NCBI RefSeq assembly: GCF_000011185.1
Contig: NC_002689.2
Location: 806,001 to 870,000 of the forward strand
DNA: 64,000 bases
DNA from: Thermoplasma volcanium GSS1
GTDB taxonomy: Archaea > Thermoplasmatota > Thermoplasmata > Thermoplasmatales > Thermoplasmataceae
Reading direction: 5' to 3'
The position numbers were made by a program, and so were the translations under genes. The notes beneath the pieces were generated by a model. That model saw only the letters and a program-made list of their open reading frames with translations. It was not told the DNA's origin and ran no database searches. Positions within the stretch are counted from its first letter, which is position 1, and each line of letters starts with the position of its first letter. Positions 35,665-44,701 of the stretch are shown here, piece by piece.

Positions 35665-37689
35665 GTGAAAATCAGCGATCTTGGTTATGATGAGTCGTTC
35701 CTTGACCTCTTTGAAGGGAACGATTTTGAACTTTACGATCACCAGCGCATGGCAATTGAACAGTTCCGCAAAGGGAAAAATATAATGGTATCAGTTCCCA
35801 CTGCAGCTGGTAAAACACTAATAGCTTATTCTGCCATATATGAGACCTTTAAGAAAAAACTAAAATCGATCTACATTGTCCCATTAAGATCACTTGCAAT
35901 GGAAAAATATGAGGAACTCTCTAGGTTGAGAGAGCTAGGGATGAGGGTGAAATTATCAATAGGGAACTACGATGATACACCTGATTTTATTAAGAGATAT
36001 GATGTCGTAATCTTAACTTCAGAGAAAGCTGATTCATTAATGCACCATGATCCGTACATGATGGAAGAAGTTGGTTTGATGGTGATCGATGAAATACACA
36101 TGATAGGTGACGAGTACAGGGGCCCCACACTAGAAACAGTTATTACAACTGCCCGGTACGTTAATCCAGAGACGCGCATAATAGCTCTATCCGCCACTGT
36201 ATCTAACGCATCTGAGATAGCGGAGTGGCTTAATGCAAGCCTCATAAAGAGTTCATTTCGCCCAGTGCCATTGAAAGTCGGTATATTATATAGGAATAGG
36301 CTTTTCCTTGATGGAGATGCAAGATCTGATGTAGATATAAATTTACTTGTGAAAGAAACTGTAGACGACGGCGGGCAGGTTCTTATCTTCGTTAGCTCAA
36401 GAAAAAGGGCGGAAGATATGGCCAAGAATTTGTCCCAGTTGTTTGATCCTATAAATGATCTAAAGGTAAGTAGTGAAGATGCAAACGTATACGATGATCT
36501 CTTGAACGAAATGTTGCCACATGGCGTTTCATTCCATCATGCTGGCCTGAGCAATGAACAGCGCTCTTTCATAGAAAAGGCGTTCCGACATCGAAAGCTA
36601 AAGGTAATAGTTGCAACCCCGACTTTGGCTGCTGGAGTTAACCTGCCTGCTAGGCTTGTAATAGTAAAGGATGTAACAAGGTACGGGGATCTAGGCATTA
36701 CATACTTATCTAATATGGAAGTAAAGCAGATGATAGGCCGTGCTGGCAGGCCTGGATATGACCAATACGGAATCGGAATAATATATGCAGCTTCAGCTAA
36801 CAGCTATCAGGTAGTTAAAGAGTATATATCAGAAGAACCCGAGCCCGTAGATTCCTACATTGGAAAGCCAGAAAAAGTGAGGTTCAATACTTTAGCAGCA
36901 ATAGCAATGGGCCTAGCGACTTCTCAAGTCGAAATGGAAGAGTTTTACCGATCAACATTCTATTATGCACAAAATGGTGAAGATGAAATACCCAATAGAA
37001 TAAATGAGTCAATTAAATTTCTCAAGGAAAACGGTTTTATAAAGGAAAAGGACAGCCTACGAGCAACAGAATTCGGTAAAATGATTAGCAATCTATATAT
37101 TGATCCGGAAAGCGCGATAATACTCAAAAAGTACTTTGACGATAACGATGACATAGATACAGCTCTTTATTACATCTCGCTTTGCAGGGAAATTGCTCCA
37201 ATCAATATGCAAGACGACTATGCAGCTATGGAGTTCCTTGAAAGTATTGGCCACATTGATGGAGACATCGAAGCGGCCAAGACAGCGCTAGTATTGAGGG
37301 AATGGATTAGCGAAGCTTCAACAAGACGCATATTTGAAATGTATGGCGTAGCGCCTGGTGATCTACAAGCAAGAGTCAACAACGCAGACTGGATATCTTA
37401 TTCGCTGGCTCATTTAGCTTCAATTTTCAAGCCGGAGCGGAGAAGAAAGTTGGAAATACTTAATATGAGAATAAAAGAGGGAATTAGAGAAGAGTTGATG
37501 GATCTTGTCCTGATACCGGCTATAGGTAGGGTAAGAGCACGCAGGCTATATGAAGCGGGCATACATAACGTGCAGGAATTGGCTTTTTCCGATCCATCTA
37601 GAATAAAGATGCTGTACGGTTTTTCAGATACTCTCGCAAATGCAGTCGTAAAAAGGGCGAAGGCTATTGTCTCTGAAAGGATTCGTTAA
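35665..37689 (+). CDS. hel308: Superfamily 2 DNA helicase Hel308
   Basis: 674 residues. Motif I is TAAGKT (K50), motif II DEIH (142-145), motif III SATVSN, and motif VI QMIGRAGRPGYD. A winged helix and ratchet domain follow, and the C-terminal helix-hairpin-helix (LIPAIGRVRARRLYEAGIHNVQELA) is characteristic of Hel308/Hjm. It unwinds lagging strands at stalled replication forks and works with recombination proteins. The start is a GTG with a well-spaced TATA element. The stop overlaps the next gene if that gene uses its TTG. The length is in the normal range for Hel308, slightly short at the C-terminus. Confidence 0.95.
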   Translation: MKISDLGYDESFLDLFEGNDFELYDHQRMAIEQFRKGKNIMVSVPTAAGKTLIAYSAIYETFKKKLKSIYIVPLRSLAMEKYEELSRLRELGMRVKLSIGNYDDTPDFIKRYDVVILTSEKADSLMHHDPYMMEEVGLMVIDEIHMIGDEYRGPTLETVITTARYVNPETRIIALSATVSNASEIAEWLNASLIKSSFRPVPLKVGILYRNRLFLDGDARSDVDINLLVKETVDDGGQVLIFVSSRKRAEDMAKNLSQLFDPINDLKVSSEDANVYDDLLNEMLPHGVSFHHAGLSNEQRSFIEKAFRHRKLKVIVATPTLAAGVNLPARLVIVKDVTRYGDLGITYLSNMEVKQMIGRAGRPGYDQYGIGIIYAASANSYQVVKEYISEEPEPVDSYIGKPEKVRFNTLAAIAMGLATSQVEMEEFYRSTFYYAQNGEDEIPNRINESIKFLKENGFIKEKDSLRATEFGKMISNLYIDPESAIILKKYFDDNDDIDTALYYISLCREIAPINMQDDYAAMEFLESIGHIDGDIEAAKTALVLREWISEASTRRIFEMYGVAPGDLQARVNNADWISYSLAHLASIFKPERRRKLEILNMRIKEGIREELMDLVLIPAIGRVRARRLYEAGIHNVQELAFSDPSRIKMLYGFSDTLANAVVKRAKAIVSERIR

Positions 37690-38590
37690 GGTTGAAAGGA
37701 GGATGGCCGATCGTACCATAAAGATGCTGCAGTCAAGAGGGTACTTTGATTCTGATTATGAAATAAGGCACGAAGGAGATTACGTCCTAATCCCTGTTAA
37801 GGATGGCTTCACGGGACCAGTTGTCGTGAAAGATGCGGAAAAAAAACCAAAAGTAATTCCTGCTTCAGGATCATTCGATATAATAGGCACTATAGCTATA
37901 ACAAAAAAAGACGATGTTGAATTTGCAAAAGAAATTTTAAAAACGCACAAGAATATAAAAAGTGTTTACCTTGACAAGGGCGTAAAGGGGAAAGAAAGAA
38001 TACGTGATCTTGTTCTTCTCGCCGGGATCGATAGCACTGTCGCATTGTATAGGGAAAATGGATGTATCTTCAAGATAGATGTATCAAAATCCTATTTTTC
38101 TCCCCGCCTCGCAACGGAGAGGCGCAGGCTTGTAGATTCAATATTAGATGGGGAATTTATTGTTGATATGTTTGCCGGCTCCGGCCCAATAAGCATAGAG
38201 GTAGCTAAAAAAAGAAGAGTAAAGATAATAAGCATAGACATAAACTGTGCTGCAATTGAAAGCCTGCAGGAAAGCATGAGATTGAATTCACTGCTTGGGA
38301 CAATTACACCTATATGCGGTGATGCTAGGCAATTAATTAAGGATATTCACGATGCAGACCGCATAATAATGAACCACCCTACTGATGCATTTTCGTTTTT
38401 GCCATGTGCTCTAGAAGCTTTAAAATACGGTGGCCACATAAATTATTACGAGATCTTGAATAAAGATGATGTCACAAAAAGACTTGCAGACTTTAATTTT
38501 ATGAGGCTGAAGGTATTTTCTTACCATAGAGTGCATTCCTATTCTAAACTATCTGATCTGATTTCATTTGATCTAATAAGGGAAGGCTAA
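37667..38590 (+). CDS. Trm5-like tRNA methyltransferase
   Basis: 307 residues from a TTG at 37667; ATG 37703 is the alternative. I prefer the TTG because FVKVERRMADRTIKMLQSRGYFD lines up with the N-terminal VKVPxxxAExxxxxL segment of Trm5. Motifs: YFSPRLATERRRL, the SAM-binding VDMFAGSGPISIEVAKK, ISIDINCAAIES, and DRIIMNHPTDAFSFL (the NPP-like catalytic site, here NHP). Trm5 forms m1G37 in tRNA; relatives make wyosine intermediates (TYW2/Taw22), and I cannot separate these by eye. It overlaps the end of hel308 by 23 bases, so the two are coupled. Confidence 0.85.
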   Translation: MSLKGFVKVERRMADRTIKMLQSRGYFDSDYEIRHEGDYVLIPVKDGFTGPVVVKDAEKKPKVIPASGSFDIIGTIAITKKDDVEFAKEILKTHKNIKSVYLDKGVKGKERIRDLVLLAGIDSTVALYRENGCIFKIDVSKSYFSPRLATERRRLVDSILDGEFIVDMFAGSGPISIEVAKKRRVKIISIDINCAAIESLQESMRLNSLLGTITPICGDARQLIKDIHDADRIIMNHPTDAFSFLPCALEALKYGGHINYYEILNKDDVTKRLADFNFMRLKVFSYHRVHSYSKLSDLISFDLIREG

Positions 38591-38614
38591 GAAACACGAA
38601 AATTTGCAAGAAAT

Positions 38615-38649
38615 CTATTTATATTAGATATCACTCAACTAACCGGAGG
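38615..38649 (+). promoter_or_regulatory. TATA element and Shine-Dalgarno of a small acidic gene
   Basis: A TATA element ctatttatatta at 38615-38626 precedes a strong ribosome binding site GGAGGT at 38645-38650, eight bases before a TTG at 38658. A perfect Shine-Dalgarno is unusual in this mostly leaderless setting and supports translation of the short reading frame that follows. Confidence 0.6.
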
Positions 38650-38657
38650 TGGCGTGT

Positions 38658-38729
38658 TTGGTCTTCAAGAAGATGGATTATGATGATGACTTCGACGATG
38701 AAGACGAAGATGACGACGATGATTTTTAA
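38658..38729 (+). CDS. Very small polyacidic protein (23 residues), unknown
   Basis: The frame begins MVFKKMDYDDDF and continues with Asp and Glu almost without interruption to a final Phe; 15 of the last 18 residues are acidic. A TTG at 38658 is eight bases after a GGAGGT ribosome binding site; an in-frame ATG at 38673 would give 18 residues. It has its own TATA element, and the next gene has a separate one, so it is a free-standing unit. I do not recognise a family. Acidic mini-proteins can act as nucleic acid mimics, metal binders or chaperone-like partners; no such role is shown. It is shorter than usual annotation limits. Confidence 0.55.
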   Translation: MVFKKMDYDDDFDDEDEDDDDDF

Positions 38730-38733
38730 AAAT

Positions 38734-38742
38734 CTATATATG
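38734..38742 (+). promoter_or_regulatory. TATA element of the CoA-disulfide reductase-like gene
   Basis: The ctatatatg run is about 25 bases before the ATG at 38763, the usual archaeal spacing for a leaderless start. It lies immediately after the stop of the small acidic frame, giving that frame and the flavoprotein separate promoters. Confidence 0.55.
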
Positions 38743-38762
38743 TTATATTTTAATGATAGGGC

Positions 38763-40070
38763 ATGAAGATCATTGTAATAGGAGGGGGGGCGGCTGGCAT
38801 GTCGGCTGCCTCCAAAGCTAAGCGTGTAAATCCTGATTCAGAAGTAATTGTTGTTGAATCCGGTTCTTATGTATCGTACGCTGAGTGTGGGATACCGTAC
38901 TATCTTCAAGGTGTCGTGGGCCATATTGAGGATCTTCTGCACTATCCATTGTCAGAGTTTACAGAGAAAAGAGGTATAAAAGTTCTCCTTCACACTACTG
39001 TTACGAGAATAGATACATTGCATTCATCTGTATTACTCAATAACGGCGACGTACTAAAGTACGATCGGCTTATTATCGCTACAGGGTCTCGCCCAAAGCC
39101 CATTGACGTTATATCCGATAGAACAATCTCAATAAGAAGCTTAGAAAGTGCGATGAGAGCCCGCAACCTGATTGAAAAGTCCAAGGACGTGACGATAGTT
39201 GGGGCGGGTGTACTGGGGGTAGAGTTGGCATCGGTTCTCGCGGAGTCTGGTAAAAACGTTAAAGTCATATCAAAATACGATAGGGTTCTGCCGCAGCTCG
39301 ATGAAGACATAGGCAAAATTTTCCATGAGTATTTTTCAAGCAGAATAGATGTACAAAAACAATCCAGCTTAAAGTCCGCAGAGGAGGATAGGGGAAGAGT
39401 AAAGATAACAACTAGCGTTGATGATCACGAGTGCGATGCAGTCATTTACGCTACAGGCATAATACCTAATTCGGAGATAGCCGTGGAAGCTGGCATTAAA
39501 ACAGGAGATAGAAATGCCATTCTTACAAACGGGCACATGGAAACTTCTGAACCTGGAGTTTATGCTGCAGGAGATGTAGCAACAGTAAGAAATATAGTCA
39601 CAGGTCTTGACGAGATGATGCCGCTTGCACAGATAGCAAATAAAGCGGGGCGGGTGGCAGGATCAAATGCATCCAATTCGGAAATGGTTTTCCCTGGAGC
39701 GCTGGGAACCACGCTTGTAAAGGTCTTCGATTATGAAGTTGGCTTTACAGGGATCAATGAAAGTAGGGCTAAAGCTCTCGGAATTCCATACGAAAAGACT
39801 TTAATAAAAGCTAAGAGCAGGGCAAATTATTATCCTGGAAAGCAGGATATATACGTGAAGATAATTTACGGAAAAAACGATAAGAGGCTACTCGGTGCAC
39901 AGGTAATTGGTACAGATGGTGCAGCATGGCGTCTTAACACCATAGCCACTGCAATATTTGGCGGCTTTAAAGTGTCGGACTTATTCTATGATGATCTTGG
40001 ATACACGCCACCTTTCGGCCCTGTCTGGGACTCTATCGTTATTGCTGGAAGCGTATCTATGAGAGAGTGA
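38763..40070 (+). CDS. CoA-disulfide reductase / NADH oxidase-type flavoprotein
   Basis: 435 residues of the pyridine nucleotide-disulfide oxidoreductase superfamily with a single redox Cys. FAD-binding GGGAAGMSAA lies at the N-terminus, the active Cys is C42 in SYAECGIPYY, the NAD(P)H-binding motif is VGAGVLGVELASVLAE, and the FAD-ribityl site is TSEPGVYAAGDVATV. A C-terminal dimerisation domain is present. These enzymes reduce CoA disulfide or elemental sulfur species, or oxidise NADH; the precise role needs assay. A TATA element at 38734-38742 is 25 bases upstream. The Lhr-type helicase starts one base after the stop, so the two are probably co-transcribed. Confidence 0.87.
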   Translation: MKIIVIGGGAAGMSAASKAKRVNPDSEVIVVESGSYVSYAECGIPYYLQGVVGHIEDLLHYPLSEFTEKRGIKVLLHTTVTRIDTLHSSVLLNNGDVLKYDRLIIATGSRPKPIDVISDRTISIRSLESAMRARNLIEKSKDVTIVGAGVLGVELASVLAESGKNVKVISKYDRVLPQLDEDIGKIFHEYFSSRIDVQKQSSLKSAEEDRGRVKITTSVDDHECDAVIYATGIIPNSEIAVEAGIKTGDRNAILTNGHMETSEPGVYAAGDVATVRNIVTGLDEMMPLAQIANKAGRVAGSNASNSEMVFPGALGTTLVKVFDYEVGFTGINESRAKALGIPYEKTLIKAKSRANYYPGKQDIYVKIIYGKNDKRLLGAQVIGTDGAAWRLNTIATAIFGGFKVSDLFYDDLGYTPPFGPVWDSIVIAGSVSMRE

Positions 40071-40071
40071 A

Positions 40072-42756
40072 ATGGAGAACGCCTTTGATCTATTGGATAA
40101 ACGCATAATCTCAGTTCTTCAGACCCACGGAATTACGGATCCAACAGATCCGCAGGAAAGGATAATACCAGAGATACTCGACGGAAAAAACGTACTTCTA
40201 CTTTCTCCCACTGGGAGCGGAAAGACAGAAGCCGCAGTTATGCCCATATTCGATATGATCCTCAAGAGGCATCCGGACAAGATCTTCGCAATTTACATAA
40301 CTCCGTTGCGTGCCCTCAATAGGGATATAGTCTATCGATTGGTCGAATATGGGAAGGATCTAGGCATAAAAGTCCAGGTTAGGCATAGTGACATGACGGA
40401 TTCAGACAGGAAAAGGATGACTGCTGATCCTCCGGACATAGTGGTCACGACGCCTGAATCTCTTCAGATACTATTGAACGGAAGGAACCTCTCAAAACTA
40501 ATCTCGAACGTAAAGATCGTAGTGGTCGACGAATTGCATGACGCAGCTGAAAATGAGAGGGGATCTCAGCTTTCTGTTGCTCTTGAGAGGCTTAGGGATC
40601 TTGCAGGCAATTTCCAGAGGATAGGGCTTTCGGCAACAGTGGGCAACCCGAAAGACCTGGCAAAGTTTCTTGTTCCAGAAGGCGAATGCGAGATAGTGGC
40701 TACTGGGCTCAGGAAAAACATGGATATCGAGGTTATGGTTCCGCAGGAAGCATCGGAAGGAGATGCTGAAATTATGGGGTGTGATAGACAGTATGCCGGT
40801 GCAGTACTCAAGGTATGGGAGCTGATAAATCGTCACGCCGGGTCGTTAGTATTTGTAAACAGGCGCTTCGTGGCCGAAGATCTTGCTTTCAGGCTAAGAC
40901 TCAAGTTCGGTGATATACCTGTACTTGTGCACCATGGTTCTCTTTCCAGGGAAACAAGGGAAAATGCAGAAAACTCTTTCAAGGAGGGAAAGGTTAGGGC
41001 CCTTATATGCACGTCAAGCCTCGAACTTGGGATTGATATTGGTACCGCAAGCGCTGTGATACAGTTCAACTCGCCCAGGCAGATCAACAAAATGATTCAG
41101 CGGATAGGCAGATCCGAACATTGGATAGGTCGCACCTCCAAAGGATACGTTGTTTGCACGGATGTTATAGAGATGGAGGAAGCTATAGCCATAGTTGACA
41201 GCATAAAGGAGGGAAAGATAGAGCCAGTGCAAATAATGAGGAATTCCTTATCTACACTGGCCAATCAGATCTTGTCTGAAGTAAACTCTAAAAAAAGAGT
41301 AAATGTTGATGCATTTTTTGCAACTGTAAAGAGGGCTTATGCCTTCGCAGATCTTACCTACGATGAATATATGGAAGTTATCCACTTTCTTGCCGATACC
41401 AAGAAAATATGGCTTGAAGATAAATTCATCGGAAAGAGGAGAAACACTTTAAGATACTACATAGAGAACATATCAATGATACCGAGCGAGAAAAACTATA
41501 AGGTAATCGATATCACAGGCAAGTTCATAGGCACACTGGACGAAAGGTACGTAGCCTCTGACATAGATGCCGGTAGCTACTTTGTCATGCGGGGCAACAC
41601 ATGGCGGGTAATCCGCCTGGAAAAGGACAGAATACTTGTTGAATCGTTCTTTACGCCGGCTGTTGCACCCAGGTGGACAGGTGAGGATATACCTGTTCTG
41701 TACGATGTAGTCGATAAGGTATCTAAGAACAGGCTGGCAAAAAGAATACCAGAGTGTACAGATGAATTTTCAGCAGAAAAACTAAGGCAGTGGTACTGCA
41801 ACGATGTTGCAACGTCCGATGAAGTCATCGTGGAGAGCTACAATGATGAGATAGTAATACAGATCTTACTTGGAACAAAGGGGAACTTCGCCGTAGCTGA
41901 AGTACTCTCCAATTTGCTCTCATCAATAACTGGAGAAAGTGTGGAATCGGATTACTCTCCTTACCATATATACCTTAGGACGTCCAGAAAGATATATGCA
42001 GATGACGCCAAAAAGCTGATACTAGATGTATTTGGAAGCGATTTTGAACAGTACCTTGCCGCATCCGCTCCGAGGTCCAGATTTTTTAAATCTGTATTTT
42101 TATACGAAGCCAGAAAGTTTGGCGTAATAAGTGCTGAAGCTGATCTGGACAGGATAAGGATAGACAAAATAATGGATGCTTATATGGACACCGTCCTTTA
42201 TAGGGATTCAGTAAGAAAACTCATAAACGACTATATGGACGTTGATGCTCTTCGATCATTCAAGGCGAAGCTGCCAACAATCAATTTTATCCTTCGAGAT
42301 TCCATATCGAAGTCGTCAGACATATTTATATCGCATTATTCCGAAAGGATAACACCGCTAAGGCCGACAAAAGCCATACTTGAGTCTGTGAAGAATAGGA
42401 TAATGAATGAACGGGTCTCCCTTTATTGCCTTAGCTGCGGCAGTGTAAGGTCATACAGAGTCCGTGACTTAAAGGTGCCGAAATGTGAAGCATGCGGATC
42501 CAGGTTAGTTGCTGCACTATCAGACTATGAAAGAGACAGGATCAAAGATCCGGAATACAGAAAACGGATAGTTAAGAATGCTCACCTTGTAAAGGAAAAA
42601 GGGATAGATGCAGTCATGGTTCTTACTGCCCGTGGAATAGGCCCGGAGACTGCATCTAGGATATTGGAGGTAACATACGCAAGCGAAGAAGATCTGATAA
42701 GGGCCATACTAAATGCAGAGATGGACTATGCTAGAAATAGGAGGTTTTGGGATTAA
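40072..42756 (+). CDS. lhr: Lhr-type superfamily 2 helicase
   Basis: 894 residues, the size of the Lhr core. Motif I is PTGSGKT (K51), motif II DELH (153-156), motif III SATVGN, and motif VI QRIGRSEH, where the usual GRAGR is changed to GRSEH. The winged helix and beta-sheet region follow. A four-Cys zinc-binding module is seen near the C-terminus (C786, C789, C805, C808), followed by a helix-hairpin-helix-like LTARGIGPETASRIL. Archaeal Lhr enzymes unwind DNA or RNA-DNA hybrids in repair. The C-terminal zinc/HhH addition makes this one of the less typical Lhr subgroups. It is one base from the flavoprotein gene. Confidence 0.88.
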   Translation: MENAFDLLDKRIISVLQTHGITDPTDPQERIIPEILDGKNVLLLSPTGSGKTEAAVMPIFDMILKRHPDKIFAIYITPLRALNRDIVYRLVEYGKDLGIKVQVRHSDMTDSDRKRMTADPPDIVVTTPESLQILLNGRNLSKLISNVKIVVVDELHDAAENERGSQLSVALERLRDLAGNFQRIGLSATVGNPKDLAKFLVPEGECEIVATGLRKNMDIEVMVPQEASEGDAEIMGCDRQYAGAVLKVWELINRHAGSLVFVNRRFVAEDLAFRLRLKFGDIPVLVHHGSLSRETRENAENSFKEGKVRALICTSSLELGIDIGTASAVIQFNSPRQINKMIQRIGRSEHWIGRTSKGYVVCTDVIEMEEAIAIVDSIKEGKIEPVQIMRNSLSTLANQILSEVNSKKRVNVDAFFATVKRAYAFADLTYDEYMEVIHFLADTKKIWLEDKFIGKRRNTLRYYIENISMIPSEKNYKVIDITGKFIGTLDERYVASDIDAGSYFVMRGNTWRVIRLEKDRILVESFFTPAVAPRWTGEDIPVLYDVVDKVSKNRLAKRIPECTDEFSAEKLRQWYCNDVATSDEVIVESYNDEIVIQILLGTKGNFAVAEVLSNLLSSITGESVESDYSPYHIYLRTSRKIYADDAKKLILDVFGSDFEQYLAASAPRSRFFKSVFLYEARKFGVISAEADLDRIRIDKIMDAYMDTVLYRDSVRKLINDYMDVDALRSFKAKLPTINFILRDSISKSSDIFISHYSERITPLRPTKAILESVKNRIMNERVSLYCLSCGSVRSYRVRDLKVPKCEACGSRLVAALSDYERDRIKDPEYRKRIVKNAHLVKEKGIDAVMVLTARGIGPETASRILEVTYASEEDLIRAILNAEMDYARNRRFWD

Positions 42757-42764
42757 TGCCCGAT

Positions 42765-44447
42765 CTATTTTCCGAAGTTCAGTATTGCAACGTCTCCTTT
42801 AAATTGGCTGTTGAAAACTAAAACGTATACTGTTTGCTTCAAGTTTGAATATACATCTATTTGGAAATTCGCACCAGGTTCTAAAAAATATGGATAAAGC
42901 GAACCTATTGTTTCAGTGGAATTGATAACGGTTACTGAATAATTTCTGTTGAGCGACGAAAACGAAACGATATTGAGCGACATGTTCCTGTTCGTTTCGC
43001 TTTGAACGTATAAGCGTGCTGTTGAGTTTACATAGGAATCTGCGATAAAAGGCCTAGAGGAATTGATGAGAAGATTTGACGTCAGTTCTATGAAATATAG
43101 CGATATCGTATAAGCGTAGCTGCTTGTGGCTGTATAAACTTCCATTTTGTAGTTATATAGGCCAGGAGTATTTGACGTAAAATTAAGGCGTATCTCGTAC
43201 GATTTTGCCTGCAAGGGTTCTATAGGCCCAGGCTTTGAAGTTATATTTATAGGCAGATTTGGTGATATGGAGAAAGCGGGTGTGATCGGCGAGTTGCCGT
43301 AGTTGGTTATATTTAGCATCATCATTATGTTTGCAGAAACGTTGGACGAAGAAGATGTAACGATAAAATTATTCTGGCCGTAGTCTACAGAGAACTGAGG
43401 GGATATTGCATGGAACGGAGTAGGAATAAGCCCGATCAGCACTATCAACATCAACGAAAGGGCTAGGGCCTTGCCTGACGCCTTTGTCCTGCTAACGTTG
43501 TTCATTGGTTCCGGGCCCCTGATGCCTATTATCAAGACAAAAACTAGAATTATTAGCCAAGACGGATAGAGTATGCTCAGACCAATTATGGCTATAATAG
43601 ACGCATAGGACAGATATATGGAGTTTTTGCCTAATAATGCAGATGAGACTAAGCCACCATCGAGGTATCCTATTGGCAGTGCATCGAACGATGATACTAT
43701 CACTCCGATCCATCCAGCATACGCTACAGGATATAGTATGCCGTTAGAAGGGATTATACTGCCCATCACCAACTGAAAAACTATTGGGCTTCCTACCAAT
43801 AGTATTGGTGATTTTATACCCTCTACGGTGGGCCTGCCCATCAGCGACATATACCCCCCGATCATAACGAGGAGCAGTGATACAACGAAACCAGAAAATA
43901 CAGAAAGTACAGCCGTTTCTATCATCGATTTCTTGTTTGGGTATGGCACAGTTGGTGCATTGATCGTGCCCATAGTACCCATTCCAATTGGGTCTGGAAC
44001 AAAAATTGGAAAGGAATACTCCATATTGTTACGGCGCATTGCAAAGTACCTTCCTGCTTCCCTGGATCCGAATACTGCGAAAACTGGTATCACGAAGGTC
44101 AATAGGGTAAGGTACATCGCATAAATCGAATTCGCCGCAAAGTAAGATGATACGTATCCATAGCCAACGTAAAGCAGGGTAGCAAGTGTGATAAGAGCCA
44201 TAAGCATTTTAAGGCTAAATCTGCGGCTAGCATTGTGTTCCTGGATGATCACTATCTCATCAGGGTTACGTGTAAATGCAATTAATCCTATGTTTCTGAG
44301 GTCGCTTTCCAAAAGAGAGAAATATTCTTCAGGATAGTAATCTATATCTTCGACATGTACGTAAACATCGCCATCTTTCTCTTCAATACGCTTTACTCCA
44401 TAGTATTTTGCAATTAATCTCCTAATTTTTTCTAGATCGTGATCCAT
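42765..44447 (-). CDS. Site-2-protease-like (M50/EGY-type) membrane protein lacking the zinc motif
   Basis: 560 residues. A soluble N-terminus (~75) is followed by about eight membrane helices and a ~200-residue Ser/Asn/Thr-rich outer domain. The core matches archaeal/EGY site-2 proteases: SFPIFVPDPIGMGTMGTINAP follows the position of the zinc motif, and the third-ligand motif LPIGYLDGG (D263) is kept. But where active enzymes have HExxH this protein has R129-E130-A-G-R133, so both zinc histidines are gone. It is therefore predicted to be a catalytically inactive homologue. The extracytoplasmic domain resembles CARDB/NPCBM-type beta domains only loosely. It is convergent with lhr. Confidence 0.8.
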   Translation of the reverse strand: MDHDLEKIRRLIAKYYGVKRIEEKDGDVYVHVEDIDYYPEEYFSLLESDLRNIGLIAFTRNPDEIVIIQEHNASRRFSLKMLMALITLATLLYVGYGYVSSYFAANSIYAMYLTLLTFVIPVFAVFGSREAGRYFAMRRNNMEYSFPIFVPDPIGMGTMGTINAPTVPYPNKKSMIETAVLSVFSGFVVSLLLVMIGGYMSLMGRPTVEGIKSPILLVGSPIVFQLVMGSIIPSNGILYPVAYAGWIGVIVSSFDALPIGYLDGGLVSSALLGKNSIYLSYASIIAIIGLSILYPSWLIILVFVLIIGIRGPEPMNNVSRTKASGKALALSLMLIVLIGLIPTPFHAISPQFSVDYGQNNFIVTSSSSNVSANIMMMLNITNYGNSPITPAFSISPNLPINITSKPGPIEPLQAKSYEIRLNFTSNTPGLYNYKMEVYTATSSYAYTISLYFIELTSNLLINSSRPFIADSYVNSTARLYVQSETNRNMSLNIVSFSSLNRNYSVTVINSTETIGSLYPYFLEPGANFQIDVYSNLKQTVYVLVFNSQFKGDVAILNFGK

Positions 44448-44635
44448 CTGTCGATGCTATATTTAAAATCGCATTAATTAACTTTGGCGATGTTCAATGC
44501 GAATTGCGCGGAATGAAAGTTGATCGGCTTTTAAGGGAAAATCTTAGTTTTTTTAATATTATAACAGGTTTACATGTATCAACTTAATATTTTCAGCACT
44601 TCGAATTAACAGAATCGATCAATTCGTAAATGTCT

Positions 44636-44654
44636 TGTCACGTTAAACGTAACA
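44636..44654. repeat. Imperfect 19-bp palindrome in the alaS - S2P-like intergenic region
   Basis: ACGTT-A-AACGT (44640-44650) is a perfect dyad and extends outward with one mismatch pair to TGT...ACA. It lies 48 bases after the alaS stop (in transcription sense) and about 190 bases before the S2P-like start codon, so neither gene clearly claims it. Confidence 0.4.
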
Positions 44655-44701
44655 ATTATAATTTTTTGGCAAACTGCAAATGTTGTTATTTATTTGGAAG
44701 G

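Noticed and set aside
38670-38729. C/D box RNA suggested by the atgatga-like repeats
   Set aside because: No CTGA D box follows and the repeats are explained by Asp/Glu codons of the small acidic frame.
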